From Numida meleagris (lineage: Eukaryota > Chordata > Aves > Galliformes > Numididae): a DNA stretch of 64,000 nt. Shown one piece after another: positions 37,501 to 52,500 of this stretch. Made by a program: the position numbers and the translations under genes. The notes under the pieces are model-generated. The model was not told the DNA's origin and did no database searches. It saw nothing but the letters and a program-made list of their open reading frames with translations. The DNA lies in assembly GCF_002078875.1 (NCBI RefSeq), contig NC_034410.1, forward strand, positions 43,630,202 through 43,694,201, given 5' to 3'. The first letter of the stretch is position 1, and each line of letters begins with the position of its first letter.

Positions 37501-40500
37501 CTCCATGCCTGCTATTCCTACTATGGAGACACTTGCACACATGAGTACATAGAAAAAGACACAGCCTTCTACTAAATATCATCTAAATAAATTAGGAGCA
37601 ATGAAGTATTAAAAATCTTAGATAAGTAAATACTGTACAAGTACACCTGCTATTCTTTTGCCTTTTAACCTTGATTTCATTCTCTTTCTTCTACTTTTAT
37701 ACACAGCTGTCTATTTAACAGGAGACACAAAAGACATATTAATGACTCTTGCTAGAAAAAGAAGAAATACCAGCCAATAATTACTTATGCAGTATTTAAC
37801 ATACAGTGAATGTATCACGTGGATACATGATAATACAATGGATAATATTTTCCAATTTTCAATGTGCAAACATATCTCTGTACTTGTATGTGATGTAAAA
37901 GATTAAGAAAACGATCATTCTGAAACACTGATTTCATATCACATTATCAATTAAAACTTTGTTGTTACATATTAGAACAGCAGAAATGCCTACATGGGTT
38001 ACTTTTCCTCTGTATGTAAGAGACATCTAAAGGATGTCTCTGATAAGAAATTCTGATAGAAGTTAACTGCATATTTCATAATATAAAAGTATCTCAGAAG
38101 AAGTCATAAAAACAATTGCTTCTATAAAATAGCAGGTGTTTTATCTTCCTAATCATCTGAAGAAAATTATCTGCTGTAATCTAATTAATTTGTTTTGGAA
38201 GAGAGCAAATTATTTTATTTTGTTTGCTCATTTAAGATCATTTCTCTTACAACTATAGTGTCACGACCAATCTGGAAAAATCAACACATTTGGTGCATAG
38301 ACTGTTTCAGCTACTTTTGCTTATTTTCTTTATTTTCTATTACAAAATTAAGAACAAGAAGAAGGTGCATTTATATGCCATCTGTTGGTTTTTTTGAGCA
38401 ATGGAGGGGAACTGTGTGTATTCTATGACAACCAAGTCTGCCCTGTGCATTCCACTGGGAGCCTACTATTAGCTGTGCCTTTGGGGCAGAGCAAGTCTTC
38501 TCCGTGTCTTTCTATTTACAGCTGAAAACATGAAAGGACTGTCCCAACTCCTTCTCAATTTCTTTTCATGGGAGCACTGAGAATTACAGTGATGATAGAA
38601 ATAACTTCAAAGCAACAAGAAAAAAGATATTTCTCAGTGAACAACAGTTACAGGAAAATCAATACTTTTTTTCCCTTCCAAATACCAAGTAGACATCTTT
38701 CCGCTCCTAATCATTTCTCATTGTAATGAGTAAGATTTTGGAATAAATTAGGAAAAAAAAAACTTGAAGGGCTAGCTTGCTCAAGACTTAGAGGCCTCAA
38801 ATAAAGCACAGTACGTTGAAAAAGTACAAGCTGAGGACTGAATGTTCTTTTATGGATGTCAGTGGGAATTCTGGTAAACAAAATTCCAGAGTAGACTGTT
38901 CCCCAGTAGAATGGATAGTTACTCTTTCAGAATTAATTACATAGTTATATAAAATAGACTCTGATTTCATATATGTTTTTCAGTTGTATTACTTCCCCAC
39001 AATTTTTAATGCATAAATTCAAATAGTATATTTAAGTTCCCGAATTGCCTAGCTCGATGGAGACAAGACATAGGAAACAGTCAGTCAAGTAATTTTCTTC
39101 TTGATCTGAGAGGAAAGCTGTAGTAACATAATTAGCCTTATTTCCTTAGTCGGTAGTTCAAGCAATTTGAAGAAACGTCAAAAGAAAATGTATGTTGTGC
39201 TTGGTTTACTGTACCAATACTGTTGACAAAAGAATTTCACCTCCTAAAAGGGTGATGCAAAATCATTAATAAGTCTACTTGCTATTTACAAGTGCTTGAG
39301 GGAGATAAAAGATTTTCTAGTTCAGTTTCTACTTATTTTTGTTTTATTCTACTGCAAATTTTTCTACAAAAACTTTCTCACTGATCATGAGTTCTAACTT
39401 AAACCCATATTTTCTTGGAATCAAAGTCAGAGAAATAGAAGTGAATACGAACAGTAAAATTTTACTTAGCTGTTTGTGGTGAAGCATTTTTTCTGCATGC
39501 AATTGTGGAAGTTAGTACATAGCTGTCATTTAAGAACATGTGTACTTAAAAGCTTTTTTTTTTTTTTTTTTTTTTAACTCCGATAGGCAACTTTAGAAAT
39601 TGGCTATTTTCCTCATTCAGCAGAAACAACTGCTTTATACACAGAAATTACATTACAATTGTACTACTTCATTTTAACTGTACTATCTTATGGGACAGTT
39701 AAAAGTTCATTTTCCATCACTAACATCATAAATAGTTTATATATATGTTACAAGACTAATATCTCTGTAGCTTGTAATACTCAGCTTTTCATCAACTAAA
39801 TAAAATAAGTGTAAAAGTACTGGCAACTTTAATTTATGTCTCATTTCTAGTGATGGTTTCAGCAAAATTTCTGGAAATAATATTGTGTGCAATTCAGAGG
39901 TAATTCTACTGTAAAATAAAGCACACAGGAAACTTTCAGTATATTATGTCAGAGATGTAGAGAGTATATTTGAGCACCAGACAGCATATTTTCCATTCAA
40001 CTCAATAGATTACTAAAGAAAACATTTTCTGACAATATACGTAGCTTTTAATAGAATAGAAGAAAGTAGAACAGAAGAGTTCAGTTGTAAGGGACCTGCA
40101 AAGATCATTGAGTCCAACTGCCTGACCACTTTTGGGCTAACCAAAACCTAAAGGCACATTACTGAGGGGATTGTCCAGCTGTCTCATGAGCACTGACAGG
40201 CACAGTGCACCAGCCACCTCTGCAGGAAGCCTGTTCCAGTGCCTGACCACTCTCAGAGGACAGAAATGTTTATAATATCCAGTCTGAGCCTCCCCTGGTG
40301 TAGCGCTGTGTCATTCCTGCACATCCTGCTATTGGTTTGAAGTGGCAGAGCCAGCACATCTCTCTGCTTCCCCTTCACACACAACTACAGAGAGCACTGA
40401 GCTCACCTCTCAGCCTTCTCCAGACTGTGCAACCCAAGTGCTGTCAGCCCCTCCTCAGAGGATACACTTTCCAGCTCCGACACCAGCTTTGTCACTCTCC

Positions 40501-43500
40501 TCTGGATTTGTTCAAGTACTTTAACATCTTTCTTATACTGTGGAGCTCAGAACTGTACACAAGATGCAAGGTGAGACTGCATCAGTGCTAAATACAGTGG
40601 GAGTATCACCTGTTTTTGCCAGCTGGTTGTGCTGTGTTTAACGCACCCCAAAATGCTGCTTGCCATCTTGGCTGCCAGGGCACACTGCTAGCTCCTGCTG
40701 AACCTGCTGTCACCAGCACCCCAGGTCCCTTTCTGCTGAGCATCTCGTCTCCCAGTCTAAACCTGTGTCTGGCATCGCTCTCTCTCAGATGCAGAACCCA
40801 GCATTTAACTTCATTGAATGTCATGCCATTGAAGATTGCTGAAAATCAAAACTAAACAAATGTATTCACAATAAAGATGTCTCGCCAATGTATAAATGTA
40901 ATGTAATTACTTTGCATTAAAATAATTCCCAAAATTGTATGCAAATTTATTTTTTGCAAACACCATTTAATTTAGATGGTTATACTCACAAGTAAGGTCC
41001 CATAGTTGAAAAGAAACTCCTCTGTGACTATCCGAGGACGAAATACCTATTTGAATTTAGTAAAAAAGTTAGAGTAACCACATATCTTATGACCAGAGAA
41101 AGTAAAAGATATTTCATAGTCATGTTGAAAAAGAAGGAAAAATACGCATTTGCTTTCATCATTAGAGTTATCCCACAATGCGCAAAAACAAGGTTACATT
41201 TTTAACACTGCTACTTAGCTGAAATACTTGTCAATATAATCATACATTAAGATATATTTGATCCATACTGATCCTAATCAGCAGAAGTTAGATTTCTGGA
41301 AATTGAAAGAGTTTGGGAAAAAGAAACTACCTGGGATGTCACAAGATGAAGCACTACAGGCATCATGGGAAGGCACATCTTCAGCTGTTTGGCCTGAACT
41401 GTTGATGGGTGTTTGCGTCCAGAGACACTAGTTAAGGTACTGAGAATGTCACCTACAGAAAACAACATTTCAGACTAATCTAACATAATTGGTTTACTCA
41501 ACAGCAAATGACATATAAAGCATTTCTGTTGCAGTATCCTCTTTGCCATCCCATCTTCTCCCTCCTGATGAAATTTGTGCTCATGTGCATGATGATAAAA
41601 TCAGGCTGATCCAACACTTTTATTTCCTATTTAGTTTTCACCCAGGTCAACCTCCTGCTCCAGCTACAGGGACAGGCACATAAAGGCTACCTCTGGCAAA
41701 CTGCTGAGGCTAGAAATACGAGGCAGGAGTAGAAACAAAGGTGAAATTACTCCCCTCAGCAACGTGGACTTTTACTGGCTTATGGTGATTACATAAGCAT
41801 GGAATTCCGCTGTTGAAATGCTATCAGTGCAATTTAATTCCAGTGAAATCAAAGGCAAAATTCTCACAACTTCCAGTTGACCAAGAGCTTCACCTAAGTC
41901 AGTGACATAATGCATCTTTTTCCTGCAGCAATAGTACTACCAGAAGAAAGAAACAAGCAACCTCCACCACTTCCTAAAAAGCCCTCAATTAGCTGTGGAC
42001 TCATAAACACAGGTTTAACAATGCTGTAAGTTACCTAAAGCAAGAGAACTTTTCATTTTCTCATAGAAAGAGTTAGGAGCAGGTTAGTGACAGGAGTTGG
42101 TCCATAACAAAACACAGACACTACAATAAGGGAACAAAACTCTAATTTCAATATTGAAAATTGGAGTTTAAGCTTCAGAGGAGACATATAAAATCATGCT
42201 CAATTTGTGTTACATTATTGTTTTAGAAATCCAAGACTACTTCTGCATGGAATAAAGAACAGGAAAAAAAAGTACATCACAGAGTTTACTCACACTTAAA
42301 AATAACAATGCTTTTCTTCTGGTTCCCTGGAGTTTAATTTTCAACATAAGCAACCAAATTTGGTTGTAACAATACTTAGCCCTAAAGATTTGAATCATTC
42401 TATAATGTACCGCTCATAAAAGTGTTGTCTAAAACACTCTAAATGTGTAAAACAAAATATTGTTGTTTCACAAACGCATTCTTTAATGACTTACAAAACT
42501 GTAATTAACAGATATCTCTGTGTTTACCAATAATCACTGAACACTCCACTCTCTCTGTTTTAAGGTCTATATATTCACCAGATTCATCAGTTTCGATAAA
42601 CAGATATAGCTAATTTAATTCTTAGTTTGATGTAAGCAATTTACATTTATCTTCCAGCAATTTACATTTATCTTCTAGCAATAGGTTAAATATTACAAAT
42701 ACCAAAATAAAATTACTCTCTTACCTACAACAACTGAAAACTTGAAAAAAAATTATCCACAAGATTATCATTTTATTTATTTCAATGCATCTTTAATGGC
42801 AATTTCTACAACTTGTCAACCTATTTGGTTTATAGCTACATCTGCTGGAAGAAGATGGAATCAGTAAGAAGCTCAAATAAATGCATATTAAGAACTAACT
42901 AGGATTAATTCTAAATCAACAGTTAAACTGCTTTTAACTGTTCCACTTCACAGATCTTGTCATTTTTCTTTGGAGATCATAATTTTTATCTCCTCAAGCA
43001 GAACAGAATCCTTCATGATACTCTCAAAAATAGAAAGCAAAAGCCTTTGACATATATGGACAGATAATAAAAACAATGAAAACACAAATCTAGACTGAAA
43101 AGGCAATTTTAATATAAAATTAAGCTTGAGATATCAATTTTCCAAACAATCAAAGAATGCATTAAGTTTCTATATCAATACTACAAAAAATAAAAAGCAA
43201 AAAAAAAAGCAGCAGAACCCTTTTTAAAGAAACAGACGCATTCTTTTTTAGTAATAGCAGTAACTACATAGTTGACATATCACGTTTTCAGGTTCTGAGA
43301 CTTGCAAATCCTACAATATACTCAACATATGAACCTGATACTTCATTCAAATCAGCTGTTTGCAACAGGGCAAAAAATTGCATTGTCATAGCAAGTAGTT
43401 TCTTTTAAAATAGCAACATGACTTTTGCAGTTTTACCATTACATTTTCAATATTCTAGCAGTAATGTAGAGAATGAAAAATAAATCACCCATCATCTCAC

Positions 43501-46500
43501 AGGAAAATAAATGTATGCTATTTTTCCCCCACTGTTTAACGACAAGCCATACACATTCAGGGTTGGCTTAGCTCCATTTCACTTTTTCAAGACTCAGTAT
43601 TCCTTCCTCGTCTTGCTATTTATCTTTCTTTCTTTGTTCTGTGGTAGATCTCACCCACCAGAATTTTTAATAATAATTTTAATGCCTATGATTCAGACTA
43701 CCCACATCAATCTCATATTTTGTCCTTCTTTCCTTCCTTTTCTCTTCTTCCTTCCTTTCCCTTCTTTCCTTCTCTTCATCCTTTCCACGGAAATTTTCCG
43801 TAAAAATTCCCTGAAGCGGATACTCAGTATATTACATTTAAGTTTCTAACACATACTCACAGATATGCTGTTACATCTCTCCTTGCCCTGTACTTTACAA
43901 AGCAAGTTTGCTTTTAGGTTTTCCAATCATTGGAATATCTTTAGAACATTGATAAAAGTTCTTGCACAGTTGGGCCCCTTTCCTGAGTTGAATCTTACAT
44001 TCAAGACTCCAGTACAAAATGTCTGATCGTGACAAAACTAAGGAACTTCACGAAGTTGACAACATCCAAACTTCATATAATCAGAAAACACAACCTTTCC
44101 ATCTGTATATGTATAGGGAGATATCTAAGTATTTCTCAAGGGAGTAAGTAAAGATAAGATTAGTTCAGTTAACCAGCTCAGCTTACCTAGAATCCCTGGC
44201 AGCTCCCGTACAATGTGATGGATGAGAAGATCCAGGCATTTTGACAGGTATTCATTGCCGCTTTGCTGCTCTTTTCCTGCTGTGGTCTTTCTGCTGTCTC
44301 TTTCAATATACATCACAAGCCTACGTTTAAGCACGTGCAAAATGTTACCTCTCATAATACCAAAATGATACTATATCTGTAAAATACTACTGCAGCATGC
44401 ATTTCTAGTACTTGTGGTTATAATCAAGATAATACATTTGTGATAATTCAATCATTTTGTTGAAATTTCAGGGTTTCCCCTTCAAATAGATAAAATTTTA
44501 AGATAAAATGATTGTGTAGAGGAACAACAGGAAAAAAAAGCTACTGTAAATGCAGCTTTACTAATTTAAATGAAGATATGATACTAATATAGGGAGTGAA
44601 TCAATTAGATGTAGAAATTCACTTTATTTTGAAACATATGACCAACATACACAGTACAAGCTGAGACTAAAGACAACCTTTCCCAACATGTAAATTATTC
44701 TGGCTCTTAGGATTCTTAAGTCAACGTAACAAGTGATCAATCTGTCAGTCAAGAAAAATCATTCAAAATTAATCATAAAATAGCCTACTCACATTTTAGC
44801 ATTACTGAGAATAGCTATAAAGAAAGAGATAAAAAAAAAAAGAGATAGAAAAGTCTAACTAGCATTATACCTTCCTCTGGAAACATGATTTTCCAGATTT
44901 CTAAAGACAAAACCCAAAGCTTACATTCTAACTGACAAATGCTGTAAAATTATGCTGTTCTGCAGGATGACACTTTACGTAGTAAACTATGGTAACCAAT
45001 TTATTAGCCATTGGCTAACTTACAAGAGATTGCTTTAATAATACACCTATAACAGAATGCTTCAGGCAATATTTTAAAATACTCATTTGAATAGACAGAA
45101 GGGCCAGATTTTCCTTTAGGGGCCTAATATTGACATCTCTGTTTCATACTCAAACTCCCAGGGGGGTTGGCACACAGAACCATCAGTCACTGGTGACTGA
45201 AAGCCATGCTCTGGAGTTTAAGAATGTATTTTAGTATTATCATTTTTCTTACACACTCTTCTTACAATCAATGCTAATCTTAATTAACCTGCCACAGGTG
45301 TATACAACAAAACTGAAGGATCAGTAATACAAATTTTTATGCTAGAAAGTGTATGTTTCCATTGTAGACATCATTCACTCAACTAAGTAAAAGTTACTCG
45401 AGAATGCATTTTGCAGGATCAGGCTTCAAAACAATGACCAGTTGCTCACCTTATCCTTCCTCAACTGTGCTACAAAGATGAAGATAGAGAGAAATCACAA
45501 GACCCATTCAGTAACACTTTCAGCTGCGCTTCCCATAGACTATGGGGACATCTTCGACATTTTAATACAACTTCCAGAGATGGCAAGATTACAATGGTTT
45601 CTCATTTGTGTGGTCGATGAGAACTACTTAAAAATCTGACAATGCTTTAAACAAAATTTTTCTTTCAAATGCCTTACATTTTTATATATATATACATATA
45701 TAAAAGAATGTTTTAAATTACAACAGTAGAAAGGACACTAGCCTTTCCAAACAACTAAGTATTTTACACAAAAACTGTTTATGTAAATTCATGTGGTTTC
45801 TTTTTGTTGTCTTCCCTATCACAAAATTGTCTTTCATGAGGATTTTCTAAAAACATGCACACTGATTTTTCCCTGACAGTACTGTTCAAATAAATGCTGT
45901 CTGAGAAAATTGTACAAATTCATATATAGTCATGGAACATTTTTGTCTTTATTTTCCTTCAACAAGTCCCTCAGTCCTTTGCAGAAAATCAGTTATTTTT
46001 ACTGCCTGAATAGTCTTAGTGTTCTGTCTAATGGGCAAAATCAGGCCTATGGAAATATTACACTTTTTTGATATATTCAGACCACATGTTTGACAAGCAC
46101 CCAGCAATGCATGACGAAGATACACAGGTGTTACTAAATTAAGTTTCGTATCATTAAGACCGATTGCTTTATCACATTCAAACCCACCCCACAACATACA
46201 CGTGAAGTATGTATGCATACTGAAAAATTTCCTTATATTGGCTATCTTTTTCATAATCAGATCATATAATCTGAAGAAATAAAAATCATGTTATGGTTAT
46301 TAGCTGCAAATGCTAAAGACAAGCCAGTAAGTATAAATTACATGCATTGTACTACATAATCTTTATAATTCTCAAATATCTTTATAAAATGATTTGAGTA
46401 TATAGAATCATTGAATGGTTTGGGTTGGAAGGGACCTTTAAGATCATCTAGTTCCAACCCCCTGCTATAGGCTGGGACACCTCCCTCTAGACCAGGTTGC

Positions 46501-49500
46501 TCAAAGCCCCATTCAGCCTGGCCTTGAATGCTTCTAGGGAGGGGGCATCCACAACCTTGCTGGGCAACCTGTTCCAGTGTCTCACCAGCCTCACAGTAAA
46601 GAATGTCTTCCCAATATCTAGTCTAAATCTACCCTGTTCCAGTTTAAAGCCACCTCCCCTTGTCCTGTTGCTACCTGCCCTTATAAAGAGCTCCTCCCCA
46701 AAGTTCCTCCCATATAAAACACTTTCAATAGTTAACCATGTTCTTTCTACTGTACTAGAAATTTTAAATTTATTAGTATTAATTTCTCTTACAGAACTGG
46801 AGATATTTATCTAAAATACAGTGTTGAATTACTATTAATAAAAATTAAAGAATATCCATTATCTCGGCTGGGCTTAAGAAAAATTCTTCCAGAGTTCAGG
46901 ATATCACAAAAGTAGCTATCCCCACACAAAATAGCTCATTTTTCCTCTCTCATCCTACTGTAATCATCTTGCATTCTAGATATAAGATAAATGTTTTAGT
47001 CTAGATCATCTGCCCTGCGGAGATACACTGATTGTTGAAGAGAAGTTGTGAAGAAATCACAACAAATGAAGAATAGGAGTTTATGTGTTCAGTAAAGCTG
47101 CTATAAGGCTTACCCTGTTGTTTTAGCTAGTATGTTACATAATGTTTTGGTCTCTAATCTGCTCTGCCTGGAGCATCACAAAACAGCAGCACAGAATTCA
47201 CAACACAACAGCCCAAACTTACAACACATTTTCTTCAGAGATGCTGCTCAGTGGAAAGCATCCTTAATTTAAAAAAAAAAAAAAAAGAAAGAAAGAAAGG
47301 AAGAAAAGAAAGAATAAATTGCCACTAAAATGTATTGAAGTTCCTCTCCTTCACGTAACACCTTAGGTATAGATAAATAAATATTAACAGTCAGTACAGA
47401 ACAATGGTTAGACATTCCTCCAAATATGTCTCAGCCGTATGTGCTAGAAGAAGCACATAAAATCATCATACATTCTACACTATCCAGAACACATCATTTG
47501 ATAAAGCATTTTTACAAGTACAAGATGCACAACAGCGCTTGTAATCAGCGCTTACTCTCTACAATCTACAAAATTTGGCATTTCTACAGATACGTATGTG
47601 AGTGGAGGGGTATAAAATGACAGCACTCCAAAAGATGTCCCCTCACAATGGTTTGATGGTATAACTCACCTGCTCCTTATAAATCCAGCCCTCTGACTCC
47701 ACATACACATCTTAATTCTTCTCAGAAAGCAATATAAGATATAGGGAAATTATATTTGCTGTCAACAGACTATAGCTACCCACAAGACTCATCCTTTTTT
47801 ACTTTCAGTTTCAAATCCACTTTATTCCAATCCCATAAACACTGGGTCTACACTGTATTTCACTGTTACAAATACTCAATAAAATTTCTTTCAACTTATT
47901 TCTCCAATCATCTCAAAAACACGGTGGCAATTTATATTCTAACAATCTCATTTCCTCTCATCTTATATGAGAGTACTATTGTGCAAAAAATTCCAATAAC
48001 TATTCCACTGTGAATCGAATTGAATTGAAAAGCATCCATTTCCTGCAAAGCATTTTAAAACATAGGAACAAATAAAATATTTCATGCAAAAGTCACAGGA
48101 ATTCAGTGATTGTTCTGCAGATCACGTCAACAACATAAACAGTCATGAAACTTTATTCTACTTTCAATGTACCTATACTGAAGAGACTACAGGTTATATC
48201 ACATCCTAAGACGAGGATGGTACATGACAGACCTTTTTATTTTGCATTCCCACCACAGCAACAACTCACTGGTACAGTATTTGCCCCACCCAAAACAAAA
48301 CCTGTTCCGTGCTTATCCTAACGGGGACCACCAGTTACTTTTAAAGACTCTCCTTGTAAGCCAAAGTGGCCTCCCCTTGTAAGTAATCATCACCTGACAA
48401 CAAAAGACAAAACAGAAAACTTTTTTCTTGATATTCTTAGAAACAAAAAGATCTGCATTGCACAGAAGATAGTTCATAAAACACTGACTCCAAAATACAC
48501 GGTTGGACTTGATGATCTTGAAGGTCTTTTCCTACTTGAGCAATTCTATGATTCTATACAACATATTGAAAGCGACTTAGACACAACTTTGAAGCACTGC
48601 AACTCTAACCATAAATTCCATTATCACCTTACCTTGCTTGACAGCTGAGTAGCAACATTTCCCTGCTATTTATTAAAACTTGCAATAAGACCAGAAATGC
48701 TTTCGCTCGTATAAAAGTTGAAGGACTTTCAAGTAAACGAATAACTGTAGTCACAAATTCCTTGGTGGGAATAAACACAAAAAAATTATTATTATCTTAT
48801 GTAAAATGGTTACTTGCATTATATTTTATCACTGTATACATTTTAAATGCCAAATTTTCATTTGTGTTCTGTATTAGCATGTCTCTTTTCACTCCATTCC
48901 CGTAGCAAATAAAATCCATACAACACAACTAAATAAATTTTGTCCAAAATAGACAGGCCAAGTGAAAAGCTGCTCTGTTCAACTTCACACATGCCACAGC
49001 AAGAAAACACTATCTGTTCTACTGAGTCCAAAATGGACTACCAAGCATTAAAAAATATCTTATATTCATCCTTAAGACGAGATATTTTAACATACTTATC
49101 TCTAAGACTGACGGATTTTCAGAATATATATACACTTCAGCACCAATAAGACAAAATGTTTACCTATTAATTCCCAAACATGCAGAAAGATAAAACACCA
49201 CCTTCGATGGATATAATCATGGCTACATCAGATCATAAACGATGCAGCAGATGCTCCAAATAGATGGTAATACTTGGTAGATAGTTTGTACCTTGTCCAT
49301 CTGTACTTACCTAAATTAGTTTTATTTTAGGTTCATTAACTAAAGACCACCTTTTCAAGGAACAACTCAAATTAGACTTGCAAATCAAGAAAAAGGATAA
49401 ACCAAATGCAGTAAAGAGCCAATACTTTCCTAATCCACTGATCGTTCCCCATTCTTATGATCAAGTCAATTCATAAAAGCCTAAGGTTCTTGCTAAATCC

Positions 49501-52500
49501 TTCCCTCCAAATGAAAGAAGCATTTTAAAACTTTAACAAAGAGAATGAGGAAAAAAAAAAAAAGAATAACAATACACAAAATACTTCCTTCAAGAGGTAA
49601 GCAATAGTTAGCTGACTGGATTCTGAAATTACAGCTTTTTTCCTTCTCTCTATTTTGCCCTGAATATAAAAATGATTTTCCTTCTAGTTTCTGCAGTGCA
49701 AACTGACATCTGGAGAGATGTGCAATGCATGTGTACCGTCTCAACTTTCCGGGAAATAAAGCTGCTGAGAATCAGTGGCAGGAATAAAGAGGAATTCTCA
49801 CACTATCACTAACAGCAGTAGGTGTTACGAATTGTAAAAAGGGTAAGATGAGGATCATTTATGGTTTGTCCAACAGTATATTACAACTCCTGAGGAGATG
49901 GAGGTGGGGAAAGAATACCATTTGGAGGATCTGAGAGGAATGGATCCTGAAGATATTCCCATGTTATTAGTCTCTGAGGAATGAAAATAGCCTCTACTGA
50001 TATATACTCTCCTTCCTGGCAGGAAGACTGTTTGGGTTACACAGTAACTGCAGGATGCCTTATTTTGAAAACATAAACCCTACCTCTAACCTGTCTCTCT
50101 GATTCAGAATTAAAAACTGAGTCCAAGAAGATGAGAAAGCACCAACGGCCTCATCACCCAGAAACTATCTTCCAATAACGTACACATTTGAGCTGGATTC
50201 TCAAGAGTGATACCATGGAATAAAGCAGCCACCCAGTATATACACCGTCTCCCACAGTATTCTCCTGGAGAAACTGGCACCCTGTGGCTTGGACAGGTAC
50301 ACTCTTTGCTGGGTAAAGAGGTGGCTGGAGGGTCGGGCCCAGAGAGTGGTGGTGAATGGAGTTAAATCCAGCTGGCAACTGGTCACGAGTGGTGTTCCCC
50401 AGGGGTCGGTGCTGGGGCCTGTCCTCTTCAATATCTTTATTGATGACCTGGATGAGGGCATTGAGAGCACCCTCAGTAAGTTTGCAGATGACACCAAGCT
50501 GGCAGGAAGTGTCGAGCTGCCTGGGGGTAGAGAGGCCCTTCAGAGAGACCTGGACAGGCTGGATCTCTGGGCTGAAGCCAACGGGATGAGGTTCAACAAG
50601 ACCAAGTGCCGGGTCCTGCACAACCCCAGGCAGCGCTACAGGCTTGGGGCAGAGTGGCTGGAAGGTTGTGTGGAGGAAACGGACTTGGGGGTATTGGTCG
50701 ATGCTCGGCTGAGCATGAGCCAGCAGTGTGCCCAGGTGGCCAAGAAGGCCAATGGCATCCTGGCTTGTATCAGAAATAGTGTTGCCAGTAGGAGTAGGGA
50801 AGTCATTGTCCCTCTGTACTCAGCCCTAGTGAGGCCCCACCCCGAGTACTGTGTCCAGTTTTGGGCCCCTCACTGCAAAAAAGACATTGAGGCCCTGGAG
50901 CGTGTTCAGAGGAGGGCGACGAAGCTGGTGAGGGGTCTGGAGCACAGGCCTTATGAGGAGCGGCTGAGGGAGCTCGGATTGTTCAGTCTGGAGAAGAGGA
51001 GGCTCAGGGGGGACCTTATCGCTCTCTATAACTACCTGAAGGGAGGTTGTAGTGAGCTGGGGGGGGTCAGCCTCTTCTCTCTTGTAACTAGTGACAGGAC
51101 GAGGGGGAATGGCCTCAAGTTGCACCAGGGGAGATTTAGGCTGGACATTAGGAAACACTATTTTCTGAAAGAGTGGTCAGGCGCTGGAATGGGCTGCCCA
51201 GGGAGGTGGTGGAGTCACCGTCCCGGGAGGTGTTCAAGAAACATTTAGATATAGCGTTGAGAGACATGGTTTAGTGGGGTAACTGGTGGTAGGTGGATGG
51301 TTGGACTAGGTGATCTTGTAGGTCTTTTCCAACATAGCTAATTCTATGATTCTATTCTATGATTCTATATAACTGCACATTGTATATAAAGTTTTAAATC
51401 CTGCTATGATGCACATTTAACATGCTAAGTGTTATTCAAACTCCCTCTTTTGCTGACAGAATAACTGAAAGGCAACTTCTTCCTCATAAAACTGAAAATC
51501 AAGACCAAATGTAGTTTGTTAGAGGCAGACTGCAACACTTCACTGGAAGAAAGAACATAAGTGTGAAATCCAGCCAATGAACCATCAGATTTTACTGTGA
51601 TACTATTTAAACTTCGTCTTCAAAATGTAGATTGCCATCAATGCAAACAATAAGATGTTCCAGAAGAACAAGCTATTAATTATTCCACTAATTCTTTCTC
51701 ATCTTTATGTCATTTAGTTTATAAATAGATAACATTCTTCAGTCTCATGGTTGATGAGACTGAACTGCATAAAGTTAATACTTTAAACAGTTCAATTGTT
51801 CATGGAGCAGGACTTGCAGCTCCTCCAGTGTGAATCTGCAGCAATAAGTTTTTTAAAACAATAAACAAATTAGAAGCAAAGGTTGAAATTTTGGTAAAGT
51901 GGTATTTTGGCTTTTTCTTTTTTGTAAGAAATAACCCAGAGCAACCGCAAAAAAAAAAAAAAAAAAAAGAGCTTTTACAATAATAAAGTCTCAGGCTTAG
52001 AATAACAGCATGTACAATGCAACACTGCCTGCTAACACAAATGGACCTGACAGACCAAGCACTGAGGCAACATGACATAAACACATGCATCTACAAGCCA
52101 AAACACAGCTGTAGTTCTATTCCTCACAGTTTGGAAAGCAAGAACATTCCATTTGCAGGGGGTGCAATTTTAATTGACACAGTCAATTAAACTGTTGTTA
52201 TATCAAACTTATCCAACTTACTTAAGAATGCTCTAATGATCTGTCTTAAGAAACGAATGTGACATTTTGTAATTTACTTTTTTGCCTGGTCTGAGGACTG
52301 CCAAACAGCAACAGTTTATCCAAAGAAAATCTGCAGCACAACTTTGCTGACCTGCAGAACTCAAATCAGAAAAAGCAAAAATTGCTGAAATACGAACATA
52401 TTAATTATGAATTGTTTCACTGTTACATTGTTCCTCCCTTGCTCACAACTGTTTGATGTATCCATGGAGACTCTGCAGGGTAAGGACACTGCTTTCATTA

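Larger units (their letters stand above)
37060..40989. other. ULK4 3.9-kb intron between exons f and g
   Basis: It contains a T22 run and an old CR1 fragment at its right end (about 40045-40835). The region 37.1-39.5 kb shows no recognisable gene or repeat; a 77-codon ORF at 38195-38428 has no features of a real protein. Confidence 0.75.
41453..44186. other. ULK4 2.7-kb intron between exons d and e
   Basis: It holds a 21-bp tandem duplication (42635-42682) and a pyrimidine-rich tract (43719-43787). A block near 41.7-41.9 kb has phrases like those in old amniote repeats (AATTCCAGTGAAATCAAAGG) but I cannot name it. A 112-codon ORF at 43511-43849 is low-complexity and driven by the pyrimidine tract. 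Confidence 0.7.
44321..48632. other. ULK4 4.3-kb intron between exons c and d
   Basis: It contains a CR1 fragment (about 46402-46712), an A/GAAA-rich run (47271-47314) and a short CR1 tail (48498-48560). A block near 45.1-45.2 kb (AGGGCCAGATTTTCC) resembles phrases of old amniote repeats. The rest, including a 101-codon ORF on the minus strand at 45949-46254, has no identifiable content. Confidence 0.7.

Noticed and set aside
43511..43849. 112-codon plus-strand ORF rich in F, L and P
   Set aside because: Low-complexity product of the pyrimidine-rich tract.
45949..46254. 101-codon minus-strand ORF
   Set aside because: No known domain, no flanking splice logic fitting ULK4 (exons c and d already join in frame), no repeat family recognised.
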